Shown in pieces: positions 1-11,400 of a DNA stretch of 64,000 nt. The translations under genes and the position numbers were made by a program. Source of the stretch: Udeniomyces pyricola (lineage: Eukaryota > Basidiomycota > Tremellomycetes > Cystofilobasidiales > Mrakiaceae). The notes beneath the pieces were generated by a model. That model was not told the origin of the DNA and did no database searches. It saw only the letters and a program-made list of their open reading frames with translations. Within the stretch, counting starts at the first letter, position 1, and every line of letters begins with the position of its first letter. The stretch covers positions 124,001 through 188,000 of the forward strand of contig BCIK01000006.1 of the NCBI GenBank assembly GCA_039545295.1. Direction: 5' to 3'.

Positions 1-1573
1 ACGGTGGCCGACATCCTTCCCTGCCACTCGTCAAAGGTCGACCAGGCGGACTGGATCGATCGGACGATACCCTCCTCAAAGTGAGCCGAGTTCTGCTGCA
101 TGATAATGATGGACTTCTGGAGAGCGTTCTCCTCGTTGACCTAAGGAGATCACAGCAAAATGAGCGGGGACGTCAGCAAAACCAAACATAGCAAGCAAAC
201 CAACACATCGGGCTCGATATGACGAGGCTCAAAAGGTAGACGTTCAACGGACCTGCTTCTGGAGCTGCTTGAGGACGAGTGTGTTCTGGGCGTAAGGGTC
301 ATCCTTGGGGACAACGGCCATGGGAGTGTTCTTGAGCATAGTGATGGCCTTGGCAAGGTCCGAGATGTGCTTAGTCGACATCTCCCTTTCCTTGGCGACG
401 GTCGCGGCAAGTCGGCCAGTGTCGTTCTGGACGTTCTTGACATGAGCCTTGATCTCGGCTCGGAGCTTCTGGAGGTGCTGAACGATGGATCCCTCGACGG
501 TCTTGGCGAGCGAAGCGTGCGAGTCGGCGATAACACGGGTCTTGTCTCGGATGGAGTAGAAGACGTCCTGAAAGGGAAAGGGTGCGCCATAGACGCAGGG
601 AGGGGAAACGGGTGCATCCGATAGAAAAGAGAAGGAAACGAGAAGACATGCGAAGGGAGCAGAGGATGACGCGCGTGCGCAAGCAGTCAGTCACTGTCCA
701 GTACCATCGCCGGATGAGGACGTTGAGGAGCCTTACCTGAACACCATCCTCGCCGAGGAACTGGTTACCGGCCTGGAAGGGAACCTGGATGACCGCACCG
801 AGCTTGGTGAGCTCTCGAGCAGTGTTGTTCTCAATGTCGGCGATGCCCTCAAAGTAGCCTGTTGGGCCAAAAGTAATCGAGACAGGTGAGAGTGCCAAGG
901 GAGCGGGAAAACAGATGGATATACGTCAGTCTCGTCTTTGCGCTCCTTCCTTTTTTTTTTGCATCTGTCTGTGTCTCTCTTTCGTTACTTTTCAAATGGA
1001 AGGAGTATATGGAACCGTTTAAGGATGCCACACAGATGATGGGCTTATTTTCGGGCGACCATGGCAGGTGGGGTCGCCTAGATGAGTGGAGATGGTGGAA
1101 GATGTGAAGGAAGGAGGAGGGGGGAACGAACCGATGAGCATCTTGGTGATTCGCTTCCAGGCGGTGAATCGGTCAATGAGGATATCGGACGGCTTGAGTT
1201 CCGAGGCCTGGGTGTTCTTCATGATCTGTGTGGTTGGATGAGGTGTACACGGGTATAGAGTGGAGGGCAGACGACATGATAAGGACCGCAAAGTCAGCGA
1301 GGGCGAAGAGGGTACTCAGGGAGGGAGGGAGGGCAGGAAGGGGGAGGGAAGAGGAGGGTGACGCGTTCGCCGGATGGAGGTGGCAACGTCGTCTCAGTCG
1401 AATAAGCGGGGGGAGGAGGGGGGGGGGNGAATGGGTGGGAAGGGGAGCAAGTGCGATGAAGCCAGACTCACGAGAGACTTGTTCCTCGAGACGGTCGAAC
1501 CGGCCTTGTGGGACCTTGAGACAGAGGTGATGGTGTTAGCATCGGAGTCTTGATGATGGTGGTGGTGCTGCAT
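1..1573 (-). CDS. SLM1/SLM2-like protein (N-terminal part, cut by window start)
   Basis: Minus-strand gene whose 3' part lies outside the window. Exons read 1472..1573, 1132..1225, 737..858, 253..567 and 1..140, all joined by GT-AG introns in phase. The product starts with a His-rich stretch, then has PSDILIDRFTAWKRITKMLI and YFEGIADIENNTARELTKLG, followed by a long helical region (about residues 100-255). This arrangement matches the N-terminal F-BAR-like coiled-coil region of fungal Slm1/Slm2, the PIP2-binding TORC2 substrates of the plasma membrane and eisosomes. The PH domain expected at the C-terminus would lie beyond position 1. The start codon at 1573 is the first in-frame ATG that splices correctly, but an upstream start or exon is possible. 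An unresolved base (N) lies in the first intron, in a G-rich run near 1428. The family call is by recognition, not by search. Confidence 0.72.
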
Positions 1574-3410
1574 GTTAAGAGAGCCGAGAGGGGGTGGGGG
1601 GGTGGGGGCAAGAGGCAAGTGGGATGATGGTAGATAGAGAGCAAAACACCCTTCCTCTGCCTGCGAACCAACATGCAACAGCCCAAACCAGAAGGGCTCG
1701 ACTGCCTGACGTCATCGATCACTCACTCACCGCATTAGCCGATCACCTGTCTGTTGTCCGCAGGCCGGATGTGATCATCTTCATCATCATCATACACCGA
1801 CTCCATCATTTCACGCAGTCCATTACATCTTACGTACTTTCAACGTCCTTCATCCTTGTCAATCCAGCATGCACAGCGCTACGCCATCCCTTCTCTCATC
1901 ACGTACCATGCGCGGCCTACATATGGATGTATCACTATGACACGCGCAAGCACCGGCATCTCAATGTCCACACTTACATAAATGGTAGGACCGAGGAACG
2001 ATCAACGAGGTCCTATCTCTAATGATACCCGGACGCGCGACCTGGCGTTGCATGATCTTCGATGAAATTAGCTTGCAACTCATCCACCCCATATACGTAG
2101 CGCATCGTGCCTCAGTACGTACCGTACATATCTAACTACAGCTAGCTATATCATACATAGCAGCACTCCCGTTTATTATACTCCTAAGTAAAGATCGAAC
2201 CACATTGACTGATATGAGCGCACTCACTCATGAGCGCCGATCATGGATGCATGCATGTATGCATGCACTGTCAGCCCAATCTCTTACACACACCGAAAGG
2301 CCGTGAGTCAAGGAATGGATCGGATGCACCCCATATGGGTATGTATATATTTGCAGTACTAGTAAAGATTAGCTGGCTGATATACATCCTGCAGGCCGAT
2401 TCATGAATTCAATTTATCTACGCGTTATACGTAGCTAGTACTCGCCCCTTGCATATGATCGAAACGTCGCTCTCTCGACATAAGTCACACAGTTCTTTTT
2501 TTTTCTTTTTTTTTTTTCTTCAACGTCACAGAGACGAACGTTAAAACCTGTAAGTCAATTGAGGTCATGTGCCGACGTCTCAATAAAACAAAGTTTAAAA
2601 AAAAAAAAGAGGGAGAGGGAGAGAGAGAGAAAAAGGCAGGCATATTTCAAAGATTCGTACACAGTGATCGATCAGAAACCCCCAACTCTGAGACCAAAAA
2701 CAAGAAGAAGAAGAAGAAGGGAGCAAGGTAGAGAGAAAGAAAAAGAAACAGAAAGAGAGGAAGGAACAGAGAAAGGAAAGATAGGGAAGGACCGGAAGGA
2801 GGAAAGAAAGAAAGGAACACTCGAATCGTCAAAAGAACATCAAGTCAATTGAGACTGAATCAAAGAGAGGAAAAAAAAGAGAGAGAGCGAAAGGAGGTAA
2901 ACTGATAACGGGACTACTAGCTATACTGCAAGGCGCAACAACGATGACGACGACAAACGACAGATCGAGACACGGAGTTAGGATCAGATGATTTCGAGGG
3001 AAAGAAAAAGAAGAAGCAGAAGAAGGTAATTGGTGGAAAAGAAAAGTGCGCAAGCATCAGAGAGGTGGTAATAGGGCGTTTTGGTTATTGTTTTTACTTT
3101 TTATTTTAATATGATGTTGGTTGTCTTCTGTTGTTGTCAAATAGATAAGGAAAGGATATGAAAGAAAAGAAACGAGAGAAATGGGAGAAACAAAAGTCGG
3201 AACACAGGTAAAGAAGGGGGCACGATAAAGAAATGTAACACCAAGGTCACGTCTCTTTGGTGTTCCCACACACACACTCTCCGTCCTATCCTTTTTAGCC
3301 GTCCTGTTCATCCCAACGCCCAATCCCCAAAGATCCCACCTTTCCTTTTCCGCCTAGATCGATCGACCTGCGCCATGCCTCCTCGCCCAACTGTACGTCC
3401 GTGCATCCGC
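1574..3410. other. Intergenic region between SLM-like and NOT2 genes
   Basis: No convincing gene on either strand. The left part (1574-2480) should hold the promoter and 5' UTR of the SLM-like gene and is AT-rich, with GCATGC/ATGCAT-rich sequence near 2245-2270. The right part (about 2500-3240) is a long purine-rich stretch on the plus strand, thus pyrimidine-rich in the sense of the upstream NOT2 gene, and is likely its 3' UTR and terminator area. Short ORFs here are low-complexity Lys/Glu/Arg or Ser/Phe translations of that tract. Confidence 0.6.
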
Positions 3411-6014
3411 TTACATAGCCTGCTGCCCGCCGAACGACCTCATGCCTCCTGTGCCCATCCCACCTGAGGAAGCTCCGCCGCCCTGCTGCTGACTGGGATG
3501 GCCGCCCATCGGTTGATGTTGCTGCTGCTGTTGTTGTTGTTGTTGATGCTGCTGTTGTTGCTGAACAACCTGCTGCTGCTGGGCAACGATCGGGTGCTGC
3601 TGACTTCGATCCTCGAGCGCGTCGTAGACGAGGTTAAAGTCCTTTTGGTCGACCCGGGACCAGGTAACGGGGTCAAAGAAGATGTAAGTCCCTCGCTCGT
3701 AAGTCGCCGTCTTTTCAGTCGCTTCCGCGCGAGGATCCTTGGTGAGCCAGTATCCCATCTCCTTGTGCCATCGCCAATGACGAGCGTACCTAAAGAAGGA
3801 AGTTTGACGGAGAGAGGGGGGGGGGGAAGGCAATCGATAGAGGCAAACACGCGTCAGTGGATAGAAACAATTGCACAGACAGAGTAGGGCCGATAACACG
3901 CACAGTTCTTGAGCAGCGACTTCTTGAAGGACATCCCGCGGTGACGCGTAGAAGATGAAGAAGAGCGTCTCCTCAGCAAAGAGGTTCATCTTGCCCTGGG
4001 CGGCCGCCGGTCGGACGTTGTAACACGGCGGGGTGTGGTACTCCTCTTCCAGGTGAACGTTCTTGGTTTGAGCGGGTTCGGCCCACGGTGCGACCAGCGA
4101 TGCAGATAACGGACTACATAGGAGGGGTAGACGCGACGAACGGTCAATCAACCATTTAAGCCATCAGCCGGATAAACTTGGTCGCATGCTTCAAAGCACT
4201 CGTGGTAATCAGAGACCAGTTATGAAGAAAGCAAGAAAGAAAAGACCATCGACCACTCACTCGCTTCCGGCCAAATCCATGCCTAGACTCATGAGATCTG
4301 TTCCAAAGCTGAGCATACCCTTGTCTTCGTCGGCGTTGCGTATGGCGTGTAGGAAAGCGGCCAGTCCCCACTTGTCGGCAGGACTGCTCAAGATCTGTTG
4401 AGCAGGGATTGTCTGGCTTGGTAGGCTGCCAGTCCCGACTCCTCCTGGCCCGTTCGCGCCTCCGCCCAGGCTCACTCCATCGGGGCCGACGCCGGCTCCG
4501 CCCACCGCTTGATGGTCGTACGGACCGTTTGGAGAAGATGACGATGGCGGCTGTTGAAGGGGAACTGAGCCATTTGTGAGGTTCGGTGGGTACGATTGCT
4601 GCTGTTGCGGCCGCGAAACGTTCTGAGATTGCTGTTGCTGGGCAGAGAGCAGGGGCAGCTGTTGCGACTGCGATTGAGAGGATGGTGGTGGAGCCAGCGG
4701 GGGAGCGGATGAGGATGAGTTGTTGGGATTCTGTTGAGATGGCCAGGCGGAGGAAGAGGCGGATTGAGCAGCGGCGAGCTTGGTCGCGTAGTTGGGATTC
4801 TATGGAGATAGTCACCAATTACAAGGAAAGAGGCAGGGGGGAGGGTAGGGGACCGGTAGGTTGGCATCTCTTATCTCACGTTCCCGCCCAATACATTCTC
4901 AGAAGAGCGGTTGTAGGAAGGGAGCAAGAAAGAGGTGGCAGAGGAAGGGGGGGGGGGGAGGATGGGAAAGGAGAAAAGCAAAGCCAAGATTTGGGACGTA
5001 CTCTAGGATCTTCACTCACACCACGGGCAAACTTGCCTCCCCCACCAACTACACCCATGCCCGTCCCGTTACCGAGAGCTCCAGCCCCATTGGTCATGAC
5101 GTTGCCGCCCTGACCGTTGAGATCGCCTCCTAGCGCGGGGAAGTCGTCGGCGTTGAACTCGCCTCTCGAACCGGCCTGTTGCAGTGACTGAGCAAGTGCT
5201 GGATTCGAGGCCTGAGCCGCATACGAATGCGGCGTTGGAGGCGGAGGAAGAGCTTGGGAGGCCGTTCCAAGCGAGGACAGTGCTGGAAAGTCAAGCGGAT
5301 CGAGGCCAGCGCCGCTCGCGCCGGCGGTGCCAGGGCCGTTGTTGTGGTTCGAGGGGGCGTCAGACTGATGAGAGAACAGGGACTGATGCGAGGGCGTGGT
5401 CGAAGGGGGTCCATTCGGCGGATTTGACGATGGCGTCGAAGGGTTGAGGGATAGGCTGTTGAGCTGCTGCTGAAGCCCTTGCTGAAGCTGCTGGAGGTTG
5501 CCCTGCTGCTGTTGCTGCTGAGCTCCTCCCCCAGCTGTCGAGCCCCCTCCGGCGTTGAAGGGGAAGCTGCCACCGCGTGTTGGAGCTCCGCCGCCTGTCG
5601 CGTTAGGAAAGCCCGGTGATTGCCCACTCGGAGTGAGAGAAGATGGCGTCCGAGGGCCTTGGCCGGCTTGAGGTTGCTGCTGCTGCTGCTGCTGGCCGGG
5701 CAGTCCAAACTGGCCGCCCTGCATCGGACGAGGCGGCATGTACTGGTAAGGAGGGCCGCCCCGAGGGAACCCTGCTATCGATGGTGGCGGGGCGAGAGCT
5801 GGCGGACGCGATGACGGTTGTGGTTGGGCTTTTGCACGTCAGAACATTGAAGGAAAGAAGGGCGACCAAGACAGGATGAGAGAGGAAAGAGGGAGGGGGG
5901 GGGAGGAGGTAAGACCAGTAGCAAGATGACAACGTCCAGCGGACCGATCAGCATCATCTTCACGCTAGAAATGGATGATGAGCGATGGTAGGACTTACCT
6001 GATGATCTGTTCAT
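3411..6014 (-). CDS. NOT2: CCR4-NOT complex subunit NOT2 (CNOT2)
   Basis: Minus-strand exons 5999..6014, 5002..5828, 4261..4799, 3904..4113 and 3411..3789 join to 1971 nt, 656 residues. The C-terminal NOT box (about residues 425-585) is clear: KWGLAAFLHAIRNADEDKGM, a segment like the CNOT2 'LGSDLTTLGLNL' region (DLMSLGMDLAGSD), LQEVAAQELYARHWRWHKEM, and TYERGTYIFFDPVTW. The N-terminal half is Pro/Gln/Ser/Gly-rich and disordered, with LDFPAL and DDFPALGG motifs as in CNOT2. A Gln-rich tail follows the NOT box (about residues 600-640). NOT2 pairs with NOT3/5 and docks on NOT1 to support deadenylation, decapping and transcriptional regulation. The start is set by a 16-nt first coding exon whose ATG at 6014 gives the correct phase. 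That choice is plausible, not proven; 5' UTR introns may exist upstream. Length is longer than yeast Cdc36 (191 aa) and closer to animal CNOT2 (540 aa). Confidence 0.9.
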
Positions 6015-8191
6015 GACCGGGCGAATAAGTTCGGCAGAGAAGCGTGGTGGACGATGGGTCGAGCTGAAATGCAAAGATGGTGGGCGCGATCCGGCGAGTG
6101 TGAGTAGCGACGCGAATGGGACCGAGAGGAGAGCGCGTGGATGGGATGTGTGAAGATGTTGGGTCAGTAGGGTACCGGAGAGCATGTGAATAGGATGATG
6201 AGCGGCGTGGCGGGTGGAGAGCGACGTACTCGGTGGGTGCTTAAGCAGGAAGGGGTGGATGGGAAGCAAGAGCTAAGATGGAGGAGGCGCTGAGGGGAAG
6301 GAAGGAGGCTACAAAGCTCAAAGGTTGCGGGAAGGTGGTCCTAGGTCTTCGATGGTCTTTCCTCTCTTTCTGGTTGTTCCTTCTCACTCACTCCAGCCCC
6401 TGCCATCTGCCACCTTGCACTTGCTACAGTTGCATAGCACGACCGATCATATATATATATGTGAATAGCAACACGCGCCATCACTTCCTTCTTGACCTCC
6501 TATATATATGTTTTCACCTCGTTGCCGCTCAGCTCACCACAATCGTGTCTGCCTAGATTATTGATTCGACCGACCTCACCTGCTTTTCATGAACCGTTGC
6601 TGCCGTCTCTCATGTCCCTGCGCACGTCGACTCGATCTACACAACCTGACTTACCCAATCCGGCGCGACCGGCATATATGTATCGTACTATCGTCATCAG
6701 TCGATCAGTCTCGACTAAGAGCCTTCCATCACAAGTCCAGACACTTCGCTGACCATTATATCAGTTGCGCGATCCATTGAGATCAATCTATGTGCATATA
6801 CGCTGATCACCTCCGTCGGACATGATACCGGCACGATTCGGCTCAGATCATCACATGTGCACTCGCATCTGACGGCCAAGTTGATCTGACATCTGTGAAT
6901 CCTCATTCTTGTACACCATGACTCGAACGATTGCATTCATTCTTGGCTACTACCAGCAGATCGAATCTCATCGTCCACGCCGACTCACCGAATCCGGCCG
7001 GCCCATTTCAGTCAGACATGATATCGCCGCGCGCTGCAATTCAACTTGAGCAAACCTGCTGTTCGCCTGATCATCAATCTGGTCACCACGGCGACCATGG
7101 GCATACATGTATGCATGACTTCCCAAAACTTTTCTTGTGCCTTTCGCCTCCAATTTGTTTGGCTCATATCGATCTGAAACCAAACGCAGACGCGCGCTTG
7201 GACCGCTCTCTATCATATGTTATATGTGGTAGCTGGCCTTGAAGCGAGATCCCCTCGCACCATCGTTCCTACCACACTCAGTTCGGCAGTACCATATTAA
7301 GGTTCGGATTGAGAATTGAAGGCATATCCCGTTAGGAATGTACAGACGGATAGATAAACTCATGAGTGCTTAGGGAAAATCGTCGACGATATGGCTGCAA
7401 GGGTTGAATATCACTAGTTTGCAATCTCCACCATATAGCTAGCATGCATATCCTTATTAGTCACTCTGACTGATGTGTTGGCCAAGATTCTTGATCGACA
7501 TGTAACCAAGAGAAAGCCACCGAAACTGCCGAGGAGATGAGCTCAGGAGTCATCATCATCTCTGCAGAAGGTTATCAAGTCGACGAGCAGACAGGAGCAG
7601 AGAAACGCAGCAGATTGATCACAGTCGATCCGCCGGAGCCGAGGCGTCGGACTGTCACGGGTGTGGGATCGAAGATGGACGCGGTGGTGAGAAGGGAGCG
7701 AACCGGAGTGCTTGGTTGGACATCGTGCCCCATCGATGAGAGCTGAAAAGAAGGGATGATGGTAGACGTGGGTTGATGGAGTTAGAATAGTTGAGTGCCA
7801 TGAGCATGGAATATGGGGCATGTAGTTGGGTGGTTGGTCAAACAAGAAGAGTCAAGAACGAACCGGTCAACCCGATATGACCCGATGGGGGGAGCGTGTG
7901 CGGAATTTGGGTGAGCCGATATCGATTCTGGATGATGTTTTGAATATATATATATACTTAGAGACCTGTTGGGGATGAGTCGTAGCAGTGATGATGAGAT
8001 GAAAACCCAAGTATGAGAAACCAATGAGATGAGAGTGCGCATATATATAACGATGAAATAATCATGGTTTATGCAGTTGATAAAGAATCCAAAAGTAAGC
8101 TGCTCATGATGAGTGAGCGCCCCCAACCAAACGTTGAACGCTTCAAGGGCGGTACAGGTCTAGGGCGGCAAGTCGGAACTGGTGGGAACCC

Positions 8192-8223
<32 letters not shown>

Positions 8224-8468
8224 TGGACCAGCAGCCTCCAGCTCCCCTCCCTCCCCTCCCCCCACCGACCCGTTCGCCAACCTTCCGCCCACCTCCCACC
8301 CACCCACCTAACCCACCCACCTCTCCTTTGCTTTCTTCTTTCCTCCTTCTCCCTCATCTCTCGCCTCATCACAATTAGACATCTCCCCCTTCCTTCTCCA
8401 CCGTCGTCTCAGTTCCGAATCTCCATCTTTCGCATACCTTTCCACCTCATAGATATCCCGACTAAGCC
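6015..8468. promoter_or_regulatory. Divergent intergenic region between NOT2 and FAS1
   Basis: About 2.4 kb with no credible gene. It must contain the promoters of two divergent genes, NOT2 (left) and FAS1 (right). The middle part has ordinary base composition with scattered (TA) runs (for example 6450-6462, 7944-7955 and 8040-8050). The last 300 bases before FAS1 are C- and CT-rich and include a run of 31 C (8193-8223), then CCTCCC-type pyrimidine sequence up to the start codon, typical of a basidiomycete core promoter and 5' UTR. ORFs here are short or poly-Pro/poly-Gly artefacts. Confidence 0.6.
8193..8223. repeat. Poly(C) tract, 31 bases
   Basis: An uninterrupted run of 31 C on the plus strand, about 245 bases upstream of the FAS1 start. 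Its exact length is unsafe in any assembly. It is the longest homopolymer in the window. Confidence 0.9.
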
Positions 8469-11400
8469 ATGTCACAAGTCATCGTAAGTCAGCCAACTCG
8501 ACCGAGCTCAGCTTCCCCCAACTGGTCTCCTTCCTTCCCCACACCTTCCTTTCCTCGTTTGGCTACCTGCCTGAGCTCTTGCTGGCTTTCCACCCGTTCG
8601 ATCTCATCTATCCGCATCTTCCCTATGACTGGTCAATTACTGATCACCATGTGTGCTTGCCTTTACCTTGCCTGTCGCCATCTCATCGCTCCGCCGTCCA
8701 ACCCCGACGGTTACCTCGAATTCCGTTCATTTCCCCCAACAGCACAACCTCTTCTCCGGCTCCTCCGCTGGCGAGCCGACCCGACCTCTCACCCTCCAGC
8801 TCGGCTCGTCGCGGGTCTCGATCCCCGTCGAGTCCAAGACGCCCGAGATCTGGGTCGCCGCTGAAGTCTTGAGGGAGGAGTTCCTTCAGTCCCAGGAGGG
8901 CAAGGTGAGAGAGAGCACTTCCTTCCCCCTTGATGGCCTTTCCCCATCACGCGAGGACAAGGGCGAGATGATCGCTCTCACTTTCCCTCACACCTTAACC
9001 GCGCTTGTCCGCTCAAAAGGTCCAACTTGCCCCAACATGTTGCTCATTCCTCTCTGTCTTTTTTCCCTCCCTCGTGTGCTGATCTGCTTCATCTGCACCA
9101 GGACCTCCCGGAAGCCGCACCCACCCACGACGAGGACGGCAAGCCCATCCCCACCTCGACCCAGCCCAAGATTGCCCTCCTCTCATCCTTCATGAGCTTC
9201 ATCTCGTCCAAGCTCTCCTCTCCTTCATCTTCGTCCTCCAACTCTTCCCCGACCTACGCCGTTCTTCTTGCATCGCTCTCCTACTTCACCACCACCTTCC
9301 TCACCTCTGCCAACACCGACGTTCACTCGCTCGTCCAGACGTACGATCCCGACTCGAGGAAGGAGATCCTCTCGGCTTACTTCAAGGCACTATCCCTTCT
9401 CGAGGCCCACTACGGCAAGTCCGAGGTGCCCAAGCAGCCCAAGAGCGGCCTCTTTGCGGCCGCCGAGAAGGGAGACGCTGAGATTTACGCCCTCTTCGGA
9501 GGCCAGGGAACCAACGAGGTCGGTTTGCCTTTTTTTTTTCTCTAACCGCTGCATTATTCTCCTTATTTTTGGTTGGGGATACCCGAGAGGAATCCCCATA
9601 TCCCATTTGTTACCAAGCCGCTGAGACGTCGTCTTGACGAGGGCATGTTTCGTCACTTCGCGAGTCAAGCTAGATAACTGACCTCAAACCCGTTGTTTCT
9701 TCTTCAGGTCTACTTTGAGGAGCTCCAATCGCTTTACGACATCTACCAGCCCTACGTCGCCGGATTCCTTGCCGAGGCTACCAACAAGGTCCTCAAGCCG
9801 CTCGAGACCAAGGCGACCGAAGCCGGCTTTGCCTACTACTCTCAGGGCCTTGACACCATCGGCTGGCTCAATGGATCGGCCCCGCGACCTTCGGTCAACT
9901 ACCTCGCTTCGATCCCCCTCTCGCTTCCCCTCATTGGGCTGACCCAGCTCGTTCAGTACCTCGTTGCCTGCAACGTTGCCGACAAGACTCCTGGAGAGTT
10001 CAGGACCCTCGTCAAGGGCGCCACCGGTCACTCTCAGGGTGTCGTCTCGGCTGTCTGCATTGCCTCGTCCAACTCGTTTGACGACTTCACCGCCAACGCG
10101 CTCAAGGCGCTCGAGCTTCTGTTCTACATCGGTCTTCGCGGTCAGGAGGCGTTCCCCGTTCTTTCGATCGAGCCCTCCATCGTCGATGATGCCGTCGAGA
10201 ACGGCGAGGGCGTCCCCACTCCCATGTTGGCCGTTACCGGCCTCACTCTCAAGTCGCTTCAGGGCCACATTGCCAAGACCAACGCCCACCTCGACCAGGA
10301 CTCCCAGCTCTTCGTCTCGCTTCACAACGGACCCCGCAACTTCGTTGTCACTGGCCCCTCGCGCGCCCTCTACGGTCTCGCCTCGGCCATGCGAAAGGCT
10401 AAGGCTCCCGCCGGACTCGACCAGAGCAAGACCCCTTACTCCAAGCGAAAGGCCGTCTTTTCCACTCGATTCCTCGTCGTCGGTGTTCCTTACCACTCCA
10501 AGTACCTCGAGGGTGCCACCGCCAAGGTCGTCGAGAAGGACCTCGCCGGCAAGGATGTCTTCGCCCCGTCTGATCTCGCGATCCCCGTCTACAACACCGA
10601 GGATGGTAAGTTTCTCGCCTCGGGTTTTTCTCACCGGGTATGCTTATGGCTGCGATACTGATTTGTATCTTTTACCTCGTGGTCCCACTTGCAGGTTCCG
10701 ATCTCCGATCGCTTTCGACCTCGCTCGTGACCTCCCTCTGCGACCAGATCTTCACTTCGCCTATTCACTGGAACAAAGCGACCTCGTTCCCGGAGTCTGC
10801 CACTCATGCCATCGATTTTGGACCCGGTGGAGCCAGCGGTATCGGACCCCTTACTGGCAGGAACCTCGAGGGCCGAGGTATCCGCATCGTCGTCCCTGGA
10901 GAGAAGGGCAAGGTCGGTGCCGAGATCTACGCCGCTACCGGAGCCAAGCGTGAGACCAAGTGGGTCGAGAAGTTCAGCCCCAGGCTTGTCAAGACCAAGT
11001 AAGTGTTGGAAAGCCTCTCCTCTCTGCTCCATGCCATGCACCGATCGCTTGCTTGATCGTCTTTTGGCCTCGTGCTCACCTCTCTCGTTGTCTTTCTTTT
11101 CATAGGGACGGCAAAATTCACATCGACACCCCCTTCTCTCGACTCCTCGGTAAGGCCCCCATCATGGTCGCCGGTATGACCCCGTGCACTGTCCCCGCCG
11201 GATTCGTCTCCGCCGTCCTCAACGCCGGCTACCACGTCGAGCTCGCTGGTGGAGGTCACTACAATGCCAAGGCGCTCCGAGGCAAGGTCGCCGAGATCCA
11301 GTCCAAGATCCAGCCGGGAGTCGGTATCACTCTCAACGCGCTCTACATCAACCAGCGTCAGTTCTCGTTCCAGTTCCCTCTCTGGCAGGAGATGAGGCGA

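Noticed and set aside
8064..8378. Proline-rich plus-strand frame through the C run
   Set aside because: Pure translation of the poly(C) tract and flanking CCTCCC sequence in the FAS1 promoter.
9684..10634. 316-residue open frame on the minus strand
   Set aside because: It is the exact antisense of the conserved FAS1 acetyltransferase exon and reads as low-complexity Gly/Glu/Val/Arg; a shadow caused by GC-rich codons.
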